Source: Hypoxylon rubiginosum (Eukaryota > Ascomycota > Sordariomycetes > Xylariales > Hypoxylaceae). From it: a stretch of DNA of 64,000 nucleotides. Every line of letters begins with the position of its first letter. The stretch's first letter is position 1. Below, piece after piece: positions 22,727 through 35,962 of this stretch. Under the pieces are notes generated by a model that worked only from the letters and a program-made list of their open reading frames with translations, did not search any database and had not been told where the DNA came from. The stretch covers positions 682,001 through 746,000 of the forward strand of contig CADCXA010000006.1 in assembly GCA_902806565.1 (NCBI GenBank). The letters run 5' to 3'. The position numbers were made by a program, and so were the translations under genes.

Positions 22727-24050
22727 GGTTGCTAAAAGAAGGTAGCACCTTCCCGTCCACTATAGCTATTCACCGTCCCTGAGGTAGATATGAGGCATCC
22801 GACAGACGTGGAGGGCAGCGACGGCGTGGAGGAAAGGTCGGTTGCAGCCTTCACAACTTGAGATTTTCGGGGCGGTTCGAATACTTCGATCGCGATCGGA
22901 TAACTCGCTTGTTGGCTTTGTATTTCCAATAAATCCCAGGTCCAAAGCCAACTCGAACATTTATCCTCCCCCTTTGTTATGCGGGGACAGCAGCGAAATT
23001 AGGTCCGTTGTCCCCGGGGAAGTACCTAACACCAAAATGGCGGAGTGCTCGTGAATGCTCGTGAATGCAGGGAGCGGTGGACGAATGCAGCCAGCCGGCT
23101 GCGCGATGCCGTAAAATGTAGGCCGTGAAACGGGGTAGACGGTACGGTTCAGTGTGGATACGAAATAGGCTTTGTCGGGGAGCGGTAGAAGAGTATCGTG
23201 GAAAAAGTCGGGCGTCGTCGCGGAGATGGTTATTGGTTATTGGTTGGCGGATTCGGATTCGATCAACAACTTTTTTGTCGTCGAAGAGCAGAATGGGGGG
23301 CAGGGGGGACGCGATCGCGACTGACGACTTGTCATTCGTCACAGGGAGAGAGAACTATGGGGAATTTGCCAAGACATTCACGTGTCAAGATGGTTTAGGT
23401 GCCTATTATGCCTATTTGTGCCTATAATGTCCCTGAATATTTGATGACTAATGGGGGAGTCTTGGTGATTCGAGGCCTTCTAAAGATACCTCCTGACATC
23501 CTCATCAGGCCTCAACAAACATTTTCTTTCAAAGCCTAACACGTAGCTCCAATGTCTAGGTCTGACAAGCCTTATTACATTTAATGCCAATTTTAGGGGT
23601 GCATCGTTTCATATTCGTTTAATACGAAGTAACTTAGTTGTAATCTACAACAGAGAGGGGAAGATAGGACGTAGAGAGAGTTGGTAAAAAGGCAAAAAAG
23701 CTCACAGCCCAAGTTCGAACCTATGGCATTTGTCCTGAGTAGTGGCCGCTACCGCCCTGCCATAGGTTCGAACCCAACTGTTACGAAAAACCCCGGTGGG
23801 TTATTTCTGGCCCCCTGCTTCTGCCCATTGAGCCAACGGCCGTTTTGGCTCACCAGGAGACATAAGGGAATGGTTAATGTAAAGTGCTGTTAATGGGCTA
23901 TTTAAGTTAACCGTTGGTAGGTACCAGTCACCCAGCAACGACAGCATGAGTCGAAACACTATCGGGACAGCGCATATGCGCCTACATGTAGGTAAGTAGG
24001 TGCATCGACCTTGAACCTTTATGGGCCATAGAATACCTAGTACCTAAGAT
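22727..24050. other. Intergenic upstream of the kinesin gene, with a 16-bp hairpin
   Basis: The right end holds the 3' flank of the aminopeptidase gene and the left end the kinesin promoter. A perfect 16-bp inverted repeat is listed separately. Plus-strand ORFs at 23125-23427 are chance frames. Confidence 0.5.
23713..23773. repeat. Perfect 16-bp inverted repeat with a 29-nt loop
   Basis: GTTCGAACCTATGGCA at 23713-23728 is repeated as its exact reverse complement at 23758-23773. Both arms contain GTTCGAACC, which resembles the T-loop/B-box of tRNA genes, but no acceptor stem, A-box or anticodon arm can be fitted. It could be a tRNA-derived or MITE-like remnant, a hairpin RNA, or a protein-binding site. 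Confidence 0.7.
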
Positions 24051-26229
24051 CTATTTCAAACCCAGATCCTTTGCCAGCTGCCCCTTCGTAGTTGACGGGT
24101 AGAAATCCTTGTGCTCCTTAAACGTCTTCACAGCCAAGTCTCTGTCTAGCTCGTTCAGCTTCCTGTACAACGGTCGCACAAACTTCATGCGGCCGACGGA
24201 GCTCAGCAGGTCGACTACGCCGGGCAGCTCATTTCTGTCCCCGGCCTTGAGAGATATGACGTAGTAGGCTGACTTCAACTCTACGTTCTTCGAGGAACTA
24301 ATGTTGTAGGTTGAACCCAAGAGATGAGATCTCTCTGCACTCAGGGGCTTCGGAAACTGCTGCACGGCTTGTAAAAAGACGAGCGTCTGGTTTGCCGTGA
24401 ACGATTCAATGTCTTCAGCGCTCGGTTGATAGTCCTATTAGAAGTAAGCCATCGAGCAACAACAACACATATTAGGTATTTAGCTGATGGACAGGTTCAC
24501 TTACGTCGCTCTTCCATTTCTCGGCAAGTGCGAGGCAACTGTCAACATAAGCCGTGTTGAAGTCGGGCTTGGGTGGCAAGCCTGGCTTATAAAATCTCTC
24601 ATCCCAAGGAATCTTGGCGATCTTCTCCTTGATTTCCGCATTGCCGTATGCCTCAAAGAAGTCCAAGAAAGTCTTCTTGAATTCAAACGAATCGAGGGAC
24701 TTGTTGGCCCACGTTTTAAAGTAGTGTGGGATGAACTTGTCGAAGTGTTCTCGGCCTACTAGTCGCTCGAGATAGTAGAGGAAATGGAAGCCTTTCTCAT
24801 ATGGTATTGAGCTGAAAGCATCCTCGGGGTCAACCCCTTTATGGTTGATAATGAGTTTGGTGAACTCATGATCAGCCCCGAATAATGAGACCGAGTCCTC
24901 TGCAGACTCATTAGCACGGAATGAAGATGGTTATTGATTCACATACCAAGAGCCTTCCAGCCGATTATGGCTGAGAAATCAAACTGAGGCTCGCCGTGAA
25001 CGGCCGCACCAATACGACGCTCAAGATAGGTGGTCCATCCTTCGTTCAACCAACTTAGGTACGGTAGATTAGCACGTCGTAGTGACATAGTCTTTAGTAG
25101 TCATACTTACAAGTGTTCCCATGATGCGCAACCGACGAGGTTACCACTCCAACTATGGCTTAGCTCGTGCGCAATAACATCGACGTTTTGACGGTCTCCA
25201 CTGATGATGGTAGGCGTAGCAAAAGTGAAGATGGGGTTTTCCATTCCTGTAAAAATTGTAAGCTAGCGGGATTCATCACCACATTAGGAAGCCGGGTAGA
25301 ACTTTACCTCCGTAGGCGAAGCTGGGTGGTAGCACCAGAACGTTATACTCCCCCCACTGGTAATCGAAAACCAGCTTTTCGGCTACTTCGAGAAACTTGT
25401 CTATGTCCGACTCGAGTTCCCATTTCGCAGCTTCGAGGGCCTCCGGACCGGTTGCAACTACAGAGCGCTTTCCAATACGCGCGGTTGCGAGGTCTCCTGA
25501 AGCTAATGCGAACAGGTACGAAGGGATAGGGACCTTCTGTTCGAAGCGGAACAGCTTATCGCCGTCTCCCTGGCCATCCGAAGGCACGGGTACCCCGCTC
25601 GCAACTACAGGTAGCGGTGAAGTGAAGTTGAAGGTGAAGGTCGACTTGACATCCGGAGTATCTTGACACGGAAAGATGGACCGGGCCAGAATAGCTTGGC
25701 ATTGCGAGTATACATACGGATGCTTCTTGTTGCCAGTCTGAGCCGGTGTCATCCATTGCAAGCCGACGCAACGCTCGGTAGTCTCCAGAGCGATATCCAA
25801 CTTCACCACGTCACCCCGAGACACTCCATTCGGGACTGAGACACTAAGTGGTGCGCCAAATGGTTCAACTCGATCCTTGACAGCCCATTCCGGGTCAGCT
25901 GCGTCGAGTTTGACTGATGAGATAGATAGGTGGTTGGTGTCGAGGATGATCTCGCGACTTTTCTTGTCCGTAAGCGACTCCAGTTCTAGAAGGACGGAGC
26001 CTTCCAGTCGTTGTTTCTCAAAGTTGACCTTGAAGTTCACGGTCGTGTGCTTCATGCCCCAATCGCCATAATTGGCCAGCGTATTGGGATCGCGGGGTGC
26101 CATGATTCTTTTTGGCACGGAGCTGAAGCTTCGAAAATGAACTTGTGATGATAGACCAGCTTTTCGGATGGTGATATGGATGCTCCTTAACATGAGACTA
26201 CCCCTCACGAAGTCATCCAGCTTTCGCAT
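24051..26229 (-). CDS. LAP2: Leukotriene A4 hydrolase-type M1 aminopeptidase (5 exons)
   Basis: Exons in reading order: 25308-26229, 25111-25246, 24947-25053, 24505-24899 and 24051-24434 (1944 nt, 647 residues). The zinc site is HELSH (His334, His338) plus Glu357 in NEGWT, exactly HExxH-x18-E. The aminopeptidase signature YGGMENP lies just upstream (about 305-312). The N-terminal beta-domain, catalytic domain and C-terminal helical armadillo-like domain (last exon) are all present. The family hydrolyses N-terminal residues of peptides; the yeast homologue Lap2 is a leucyl aminopeptidase with epoxide hydrolase activity. The first 42 residues are basic and Ser/Arg-rich, like a mitochondrial presequence. 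An internal ATG at 26103 (MAPRDPNTL) would give the usual cytosolic form, so dual targeting is possible. All four introns are short, with canonical ends. Confidence 0.94.
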
Positions 26230-29200
26230 TTGATTTCGACTTGGCTATGAGGTGGTTCAGGCAAACCGTAAAACCGCCTGCCGAATTTAGCTACATATAA
26301 CATCAGGCTCTCGTTTACTCCCGATGCAAACCGACTAAAGCCTAAACACCATAAACTGTAGAAGATTCACTGTAGTTATCAATAAAGAGCGGAGCCCGGA
26401 TTTTCATATTCATCTAACCTATCTAATCTAGCAACTGGATATCAAATGGTCATGGATACATACATATTGTGCTCTTATTCGATGTTATTTTTCTATAGCG
26501 TCGCAATATCTCCTAGATCATTTTCCGTTCTTCCACTGGCGCACAACCATCGACACGACGATAACAGAAGGATTGCAGATAATAAGTTGAAAAAAGACTT
26601 TAAAATCAAGATAACTAGTAAATTCATGGCCAGCCTACTTTAGGTAGGTGGGTAAGTTGAAACGATGCTTCTCCAGGGCGGAGAATTGTGACTAGCCCTG
26701 CCAGAACCTGCATCAGATTCATGCAGGGCAGCCTTCCGCCCCTGAAACAACCCGCTAGAAAGAGAAACTTCTCCTCTGCTTCAGCCCCGGGAGACTATCC
26801 CCGCTGGCTAGATACTTGGCGGAGATGGGATGAAAATGCTCCTAGAGGCCTAGAGCGTTAGATGTTTGTGTGCCTCTGCCTCACAACCTCAAAAAATGAG
26901 TCTTCTACTGCTTCGTACGTAATAGCGTATCGTATATATGTATATAGTAGTAATAGACCTATTCCTAAACTGCTATGGCTCAAGAACGCAGCGGCTGGGG
27001 AATAAATATCATGCTTGACATGTTAGTTGAAGTAGATAAGTTGAAACTTGAAACTGAACAATTGTTCCGAAATCGGCTGGCCAGGACTCGAAACGCAACG
27101 TGGGGGAAACGTAGAGGTAGGAATGGTGACGATGTCTTTTTACGATGGGAGATATCCTCTTCACCCTGCGCATCAGCCCCTCTACTTCTACTGAAGGATG
27201 AGATGACGGTAAAGTTGGTGACAGCGGGCCGGCGCTGCTTCGGTGATTGTAGGTAGTTGACTGGCACTGTGACATGCGCTGCCACCGTGTTGGGAAAAGA
27301 TATGTTATTTTAAGGTCTCAGGGGAGCCCTCCCGGGCTTTGGAAACTTGGCTCGCTTGGTATGGGGGACATGGGACGGTATGCAGCCATGGGCTCAGTTC
27401 TTCGCGATAGCTTCTTGGCAGACCGTAGGCTGCACAGCACTGACAGCAAAGCCAGCGCGGGTAGCCCAAGTTGGAAAACGAACAATCGCTCAGACCTCGT
27501 CGTGATATTATATTCGTGCACGTATGCTATTTACGCACGCGCATAGCCCGTTATTCTATTCAATCCGCACCTCTTTCACATTTTCCACATGTGGTTTTGT
27601 TTGTTTTCTACCAAAGAAGAAACTTGCCGGTCCAGATTGTTGGAAGAACTTGACTTCTGGTCGTTTAATTTGGCGGACCTGGTTGCGGATGTGGTTCATG
27701 CTTAATTACCATGCATTATAGTAAGTTTCGATTGTCGACGAAACAGTCTTTCCCCGTTATTAATTCCTTGCGGCTCTACTAATGTACCACTGACTTCGAA
27801 GCTTGGAATACTTGGTAATTACTTAATATGAAATAAGAAGGGTCAGAACTAGCAATCTTCAGAGTGCATATAATGCATTATGCATCGTGCGTACCCGCGC
27901 AAGTACCTACGAATAGCAACTACTAGGTGGGTATACACACTACGAGTACCCAGGTCTCTATCCTATACCCAACCCAGCATTTAGAAAATCTCCGTACCTC
28001 CTTAGGTCATGTGAGATCATATCCCGAATTACTTGAGCCTTGAGATAGGTGTAGATAATGGAGTTGCCGGAGGCCTAGCCCGTTGCCGCCACGCGGGGGA
28101 CCAAGGGATCAACCCGGTACCTACAGCGTGCTAGCTAGCGGACAGGGTGTTAGTGTCGTAGGATAGGCGAAGGCATCTTCTCCTTGTAATTGCTTTTATC
28201 ATAAGCCTTACTATCACCAACTTGCGTATTACCATCATCAAGTGTTTGATCGTAGAGTACCGCAAGACAGGTATCGAGCAAGACCTCGACATCCGGACCT
28301 CACACTCGCTCGTAGACGCGCCAAGTTTGTCTAAAGCTTTTCTAGTGTGACGGATATTCTATAGGGTCCTTCTAGCCTGATAGAAGCTTCTCGGATAACG
28401 GCTGTCGGACAGACAGGAACGGTAGTGTAGTTGATCCTGAAGTCGGAAATGAAGTCTGACTAGCAGCCTTGCCAAGTTGCCATGTGCTAACTGGTGCATA
28501 CCGGTGGATCTCGAGCCTTCTAACGTTGGGGAATAAGGTCACCTAAGACCTCCTCCTAGGCCAAATTCATAATGATATGTTATTTAGTCCCGCGGACCTG
28601 ATCCCCAATGCAGCTAAGAGTAAATATTCCTTGCCAATGCCATGCAAGTTGGTATCCTCTATCTCTGCTATGTATGTATGCTAGTATGTAACAGAAGTCT
28701 GTGGTTCACGTGGTCTCGCTTGTTACTGCGTTAGGTGCTAGGACAGATGTTGGCTAAGATGCCACCTTAGGGATCTGACAGAGGACTAGTTTATCTGCAG
28801 AGCTCCATGTTACCGTGCTTATACTAGGTAGACCAGATCACGAAAGTAGCTCCTATGATTGGATTCAATGTCGGCACCTGAGATCTGCTCCTGTGGTGAG
28901 GTGTCAACTCTTACAATCGATCTAGATATCTGATCTGCTAATCTGAACTTGTTTCGAATAACCTGTCACTTATACCCGGCTTCGATGATCCATGGGAAGA
29001 GTTTTGCAGACAGTGGCTGGGTGGCTGTGATCTATATTGTAGATAGTCATGGTAGCTTTTGAAAAGGATCTCGAGGAACCTTCAAGTCAAATTAGCAAGT
29101 ATATCCCCGGCGTCCGGCGTCCGAGCGTATGAGCCTAGATGAACCAAGATCACCTCGTGTACTACTTGATATGCTAGTATTTGGGCTCAACCCCGCAGAC

Positions 29201-32200
29201 ATGCATACTAGAGATAGCGATAGAATTGCGACCAGCAGTAACTTGGAGCTGTTACTATGTAGAAATACTATGTATCTTGAGCTGGGTCGGTTAGCTCAGA
29301 GGGTCAAATAATCGTTCAAAGGTAACCATCATTGGCACTACTCTTAAACGCTACGATAAAGAAATATAGGTGCACTTGCTTGGAGTTCATCAGTTATAAG
29401 ACATTAAGCGAACTATACACTGTAGTAACTAGTGTATCCTGAGTGATAAAATTAGTGCCTCAATTCTCGCAATGCTCTCCTGAATTGCAGTGGTGGCGGC
29501 AGAGCACAGGTACTATGTAGATAGATACCTGCCAGCCTCCTAGTTCCACAATAGAAATGCGGTTTCATGCCGATAGGTTTCTGTGCCTGAAGACCCGCAG
29601 GACCCTGAACGGTTTCCAGGAACGGAAAGAAGCTAGCTGGGGAGTTCCCTGTCGATATCGTAATATTTTATCATTTAAATCCCTTAGGGATGATCGGTCA
29701 GATCGCGGCTTTGCCCCAGTTCCATGGCAGGCGGGAAGGGTGATCATAAAATCCTAGTTAAGCCCTCCTAAACAAATTCGATACCAGCCTGATATCCAGT
29801 TCATAACCAGATAACCCAGCCGGATGGATGGATGACATACTTGATTGGTATATGTATTTTAAAGATCGCAATATGATATCGTCTGAGACAGTACCAAGAT
29901 ATGTATATCAAAGGCCATTATCTTTCGCATTTGTGTTACGCGGGAGTCCGGGCGCCCTAAGATGTTGTACATTAGGTACCCTCTTAGTGAGAATACGGGA
30001 TAGCTCCACCATGCTTTAGACAATGTCTGAATCAGTCCATCAGCCCTCATAGTAGATCGACAAGCGTGCTGCTCCTAGTGCGCTCTCCAAGATAGAGCGT
30101 ACATAATATGTAGAACCCTTTTGGCATCAAGACGTTTCTTGCCGCCTGGCCGCTCGTCACATTTTTCTGGCCTGGCAATTCATCGTTTCGACTTGATCTA
30201 AGACGCGGGATCCTGAACTTGAAACGTCGGCAATGATTCGATCTCTTGGATATATGGGGCTAGGCAAGTTCGGATGAAGCTGCGAACTGGTTTGGGCTGG
30301 AGCATAGAGTGTCTCAGCTTCTTCTAGACGCCGGCAAGCTGAAGAAAATACTAGAGCACTCATTATGTGTAGTGTGAGTACATGTTTTGGTCGTCTTTCG
30401 AACATTTCGAAGAATCAGTGACAGCAACTTCAGCACATGGCTCTGTTAGGGCATTAAAAATGTGTCGATCATGAAATAACCATTATGCACTTCCACGTTT
30501 TCCCCTATGCAAATCAAACTCATGACTACCTAAGTAAGTAGAAAGGGCTCACCTAGAGATACCCCACGTCATTGGTGACAGCACTAGAGCTGGAAGTTGT
30601 CAGTAAAAAAGGGGGCAAAGATCCCAGACGTGACATGTACGAAGTACCTCATCCCCCACTCGCACCAAAAAAAAATTAGCCCCTGTCTATCTGATAGGTT
30701 CCCGCCACAGCGGCGAGCGACCGAAACAGAACTTGACGTCAAGCAAGAATCGGCGTTTTGAGTGTGTATTGTCTCCTCGCTTCTACAATAGAGATACGCA
30801 AGATAACAATCAATGATGCTTTCTTCGACTTGGGGGGAAGACCTCTTACAGGATTGCCACATCCTAGCTTTATGACATGACACTGTACATTAGATCGTTC
30901 AAGAGAGAATGCCATTGTTGCTAGGTCAAGGGCTCCATATTAGGGAACGCACCCGTCGTCGAGCGCGAGTCTAGTCCCCTTTCAGGCTCGGTTACAGCAA
31001 CACGCAGTAAGATACAGCAAGACACAACGAACAAGTCACTTTGTTACGCACTGACTCTCGAGCACAGACAACTACCTGTTAGGTAAATACTAGGCAGTTT
31101 TCCCATCTAGCAATCCAAATACACCGGCATGTGCATTTATTCATCTCTCGAGAAGAGTGCCGGTTTTACGTAACCTTGAGCAAAGTGACCTAGCTGCCCA
31201 GCTGCTAGAGACTTACTTCTACGATGAGATGAAAGCTTTATAGCAAGATTCACGTTGATCACCGATACCTTATATGCGTCCCTGCTTCTGTGAGGTGATC
31301 ACGCCCTGATGTTACCCTGAACGATCCAATTGTGAGCCTCCTGCAAGCACATCTCCGGATCACGCAATATAAATTCCCGTATGGACCTGTGTAACTAACG
31401 TCCAGATTGTCCATTAGTTTACTAAAGATTAGATATATCATGATGTGCAATTTTTTATCCAGTAGATACCTATCTAAGGCCTCCTGCGTCAATCTACGTT
31501 TTAGTTTGTGATATAAACTGGCCTACATTTATCTCTCTTATACGTGTGTATATATCCATCCCTAAAGCGTCCTAGGCGAGAGATAACTTAACTGTTTGAT
31601 TTATCTCCCCCAGTGAGAACGAACAGTTTTCGTCATGTAGGATTCAAGTCTCAAAGACTGGCGATCATGAAGCTAGGTTGCGTAGCTATAAATGTTTCAT
31701 TGCAATGCAAATGTGGTGATCTTTGTCTTGTCGTACGTAATCATTCTAGTTCTGCCACTCTTCGAGATAGCTAGACAGTTGACTTCCAAGAAGGTTATCG
31801 ATCACGACCGGGCTAAGATGCACGAAGAATCCCATATCCCACAATTTCTGCCGGTAGAAGGGGTGCGAGATGTGAAGATAGGCGCTCTACATAGGCTTGG
31901 CGTTGTTTGCGATGTCTTTTTCCTCGCATTAATTACCCTGATCGTGCAGTCCGCATGGGTGATCACATACATGACATATCTGCACCCGTATAGGTGAAGT
32001 TGGAAAAAGAGACTAAACTCTCTTGACTCTTTACTGGAGTTGTTACTGGGTTTTCATATGCTTGGATCCCGCCCGGCCCTGTCTTTGCGTCCGACTATAA
32101 TAGTCTCCTCACTATAAAATTGTCATAGCGACAATTAAAGCTGCATATGTATCACCGTAGATATCCAGTAATAGTCGAGCTAATCATGACACCCCGACGT

Positions 32201-33849
32201 CTGCGTTGCGATGTCACCATCTCCGCAGATCAATACATACCTCATACGATGTTTCTCCCCCGCAGCTTCAATACTTAGATGCATATATGTTTAAACAGAT
32301 ATAATGCATCAACTCCCCATAGGTGACTACAGTCTCCTTATCAGACCGCCTCATTTCAATTGGAAACCATCTACTTCGTAACATTTACCGGCATTGTAAT
32401 AATACGGCTTACATATGAACGGGAAGACCCGGGGATATACCAGGCCCAGGTACCTTACATAGACAATCCCGACGGGGGCGATTCCATCGCCTTTTTCAGG
32501 GGCTCCTAAACTTTCCAGGACATGTTATCGTGACCGTCGTACGGAGTACAATGCCCATCTCGCAGGTAGATAACCCTCTCCGTAGCTGCGTGGACAGCAA
32601 TACAGATGAAGTCGAGCTGTTGAATGTCGTCTTCGGCAACTTGCGTCACAGAATGTACCCTATGCATGTTTCAATTAAGCAATACTTAGAAGCTTTCGGC
32701 TATTGACATGCATTCCTATAATAGACCATGAACACCCCCCTGCTCGCCAACCTCGACACCCAGACCATGCTAAGAAATCCATGGGTAACCCCTGCATGGT
32801 CAGGGTCAAAGCTCTTGCCCACTCTGCCACTTAGCTACAGTGACCCTGGCCAGGGTTTAAGCGGTTTCAACTCCATGTCGAGGCAACATTCTGGACCTCC
32901 ACTCCACGCTTTTCTCACTTTTCTCGATGTGTCTAAACCCTTTTCCGTATTTTGCTCCGATCATAGCTGCGGATACCTTCATCAACCAAAACCATCATGA
33001 GTTGAAACGGTACCTGGCTGTCTAGGTGAGAAGTACGAGGTAGGTAAGGCAAGGTATTGATTGTATTGTACACTCGTGTGTACACTTCCAATACTCAATA
33101 CCAAATACCCAATACCCAATACCGCCATGCATGCAGCATCTCTCGTCTCGCTCCCAAAGTGGAGGTTGCATCCATTCCCAGTCCCCAAGTCCCCCTGGTC
33201 CCTCTAACTGCTCCCCGAGCAAAAGCGAAGCATCTGGACTTCCCTCCTATAAGAATTGTACAAACCAGACTGGTCTACTTCGTAGCACTGACTATGTATA
33301 CTTTGCGTATTAAGGACATGCATTTCCTGTCTCCCAGACCTCTCCATCCCCCCCCCTTCCAAACCCATACATACTAGCACATACGTCTATCATTAATGAG
33401 AGGCAGGTCCGTCTTTTTTAAGTGTCTGCATATTTTGTTCATGCATGCTTTCGTTGCTTGGAGCGTACCGGGTTTCTTTCGTCACGCACATATATAGCTC
33501 TCGCTCACCACTTCGCCCACTTATCATTTCCATAGGAGAGAACTTTATTTTCCCTTCCTCGCTTATAGCTCACCATTATTAGCGTGGTTTGTGATACACC
33601 GGGGGACCCCCGTTAGAGGTCCAATGGCCCATATAGCTGCCTGCATGGTAGGCACTGAATCTGAGAGCAGCAGCCTCAGAAGCTATATAGCAAACGCTTT
33701 CTCCGCGCAAGCTTCGACTGATTCGGTACGGCTTTAATCCTTCTAGCTTCGTCTAACGCTATCGGATATACTAACTAACTATCGTCGCGATACAGCTACT
33801 ATCTACATCTACAAGCTCGTCCGAAGAGAAGAAGCCGTTTGCCTGGAGG
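26230..33849. other. Gene-poor region of 7.6 kb
   Basis: I found no ORF with a recognisable domain and no set of splice-compatible exons on either strand. The largest frames are about 100 codons. One at 31692-31997 (101 residues, two hydrophobic segments) has a TATA-like sequence only 8 bases before its ATG and no family resemblance. A direct repeat of AATACCC-like units lies at 33088-33123. The right end should hold the promoter of the Uds1-family gene. The DNA is moderately AT-rich and could be a decayed transposon, a non-coding RNA region or an extended spacer. Confidence 0.45.
33088..33123. repeat. Short tandem repeat of CCAATAC-like units
   Basis: Four to five imperfect 7-8-bp units (CAATACT, CAATACC, AAATACCC, AATACCC, AATACC) in a row. 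A simple-sequence repeat in the gene-poor region. Confidence 0.8.
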
Positions 33850-35962
33850 ATGCAGAACCCAGAGACTCGGAAATACCAGCTATTCCCTAGAGGAGAAAAA
33901 CACCTTACACCGGCCACCAGTGGAAAGCAGTTGGACCCAGAGCAGGCCTTCGCGATGGCTATGGGACAGCAGGACAAGGCCTCGGTAACGAATGGCCTCC
34001 GGATGCGCATCAAGGAGCACAACTTGACTAGAAGGAGGAAAATCAGTGTTCCCGAGTTAGGTCCTATGACAACTGTGCAGGAGGTTGCTATGGATTCTCG
34101 TAAGTCAAACAGCTATTTTATTATACGCTTGCCACTCACCAGATGCAGCAACAATACCAGGCCGACCTGCACTACACGAACGATCCATTAGCTCTCCTGT
34201 TAACTCTTGGCGCCAACGACACATTTTGGAGTCCGTCTCATGCGTGAGGGAAAATATCGATGAGAATTTGGAGGCGACTATGCCTTCCGAAGGCACGCAG
34301 AAGTATATCCCTTCACCGTTGAAGCAGCCGCTTTCTCCAAAGGACCTAGCGCCGTTGACGATACCTACGCAAAGCGGTCCGCTCCCACGATTAGCTCGAC
34401 AGCTATCACTAAGCCGTCTAAGATCGAAGGATACGCAACCAGAACCGGCCATCAGATCAGCTCGGACTGAGGATTCGCCCAGGATACGTACTCCATTCAC
34501 ACCAGCTCCGACTTCGACTTCGGCCACGACCCCTATGTCAGCGACCACCAACATGACGACTTCGACTCTTCCGACGCCGGTATCAGCACCTGCGGAATCC
34601 CGGGGTTCCCCAAGACCATGGGAAAAGCTAGGTTCAACTACACCAGTAGTTGCTTCGCAGCAGAATGCTACCGACCTCACGGCAACTCCAAAAGCAGAAG
34701 CTGAGATGCAGGCACGAACAGTAGCAACCTCGTCTCATAGGCGTGGTCAATCTGATTCTGCGAGCATTATGGATCGTGGACGTCCACGCAAGCGACTCGA
34801 TGGCACGCCTATCGGTGGTCATCATAAACGAAGTGCGTCCAAGAGGAGCCTTAGCGCCGAACGTCGCGCTTTCGAGACATTGCCCCAAGGATGGAGGTCG
34901 GCCGAAGTAGTGAAGACTCTGGATTCAGCTGAGGTTACTTATTTACAAAAGCAAGCTCTCGGGCAAGCCTTGAGATTTGAGGTGCTAAGAAAGGACGACG
35001 TTGAAAGCCTTTCTAAGGTAAGCTATTTCTCTTTAGACATGAAATCTTCGCCGTCTAATCATTCATAGGAACTTCGTCATCTTGATGAACGAGCTGAGTA
35101 TCTTCGCCGTACATACACATCGCTACGTGCTGGGCGCCGAAACCTCCACAGCCGTATCTGCCAATATCTGCGGTCACCTCGTGTTGCTAAATTTAGCTAC
35201 GAATCGATGCTGAAACAAGAGGAAACCCTGGCTGAACTTGACGCCTCTATCGATGACTGGGTTACTAAGCTTGAGCATGCTGAGAACCGACGGACACGTG
35301 TCAGACAAAAGCTTCTAGAACATGTTGCTGCCGCTGCCACACTTTCGGTGGTCAAAGATGTCGCTGGCGCTAGCGAGATTCTCCAACAAGCCATGGGAGT
35401 CCGACTTCCTACCAGGCCCTCTGATATCTTGACGCCACCTCGGAGCCCTACCAAAAATAACTCTCCTAGTCAATCCCATTCCCAATCCCAATCCCCGTCA
35501 CCATCACCGTCGCCTCAGCGGGTCGTCGCTAGAGTTCCGTCTATGATACCGGAGCTGCCGGCCGAGGAGATCGAAGACAGCTCACCTGAACGAACCCGAA
35601 AGAGCTCCTCAATTGAATCTACACTTCAACGGATGGAAAGCATTCGCATTTACGCCGATAGCGATGTCTATGCCCTCCTAGCAGATGTGGAGAACGAATT
35701 CACCAAACTAAACGGTGGTGTCACTAGTCCCGAAATCATGGTGCACCACCCGTCAGAGGAACAGCGCAGGGTTCTACATCGCGCCCGCAGTCACGATATC
35801 ATCAGCAATGGCCGCTCAGAGTCAAGGTGCCTTAACAAAACACCGCCCATCTCACCACCAGCACCTTCGCCGCCTATGAAGAACTCTCCTAGCAGAGAAG
35901 GAGGTGACATCTTCCTTACCTCTGCTGTTTTCCAGCCCAATCGATTGGTTTTGGCCGATTGA
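33850..35962 (+). CDS. Uds1-family (Up-regulated during septation) protein, 3 exons
   Basis: Exons 33850-34099, 34143-35017 and 35069-35962 join in frame (2019 nt, 672 residues). Residues about 1-30 (RKYQLFPRGEKHLTP) and the basic block RMRIKEHNLTRRRKISVPELGP near residue 60 are followed by about 200 Ser/Thr/Pro-rich disordered residues. A helical domain then spans about 300-450: LPQGWRSAEVVKTLDSAEV, LRHLDERAEYLRRTYTSLRAGRRNLHSRI and a coiled coil over LAELDASIDDWVTKLEHAENRR. That helical block is the Pfam Uds1 domain, known from a fission yeast protein induced at septation. The C-terminus is a Ser/Pro-rich tail with SQSQSPSPSPSP. Role is probably at division sites or polarity structures (inference from the family). 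Introns are short (43 and 51 nt) with canonical GTAAGT/GTAAGC donors. Confidence 0.85.

Noticed and set aside
22865..22885. GGTTCGAATAC, close to a tRNA B-box
   Set aside because: No A-box or pairing stems lie at the required distance upstream.
29285..29320. tRNA-like A-box (TAGCTCAGAGG) followed by GTTCAAA
   Set aside because: The B-box-like element is only about 22 bases from the A-box, and no acceptor or anticodon stem pairs, so it is not a tRNA gene.
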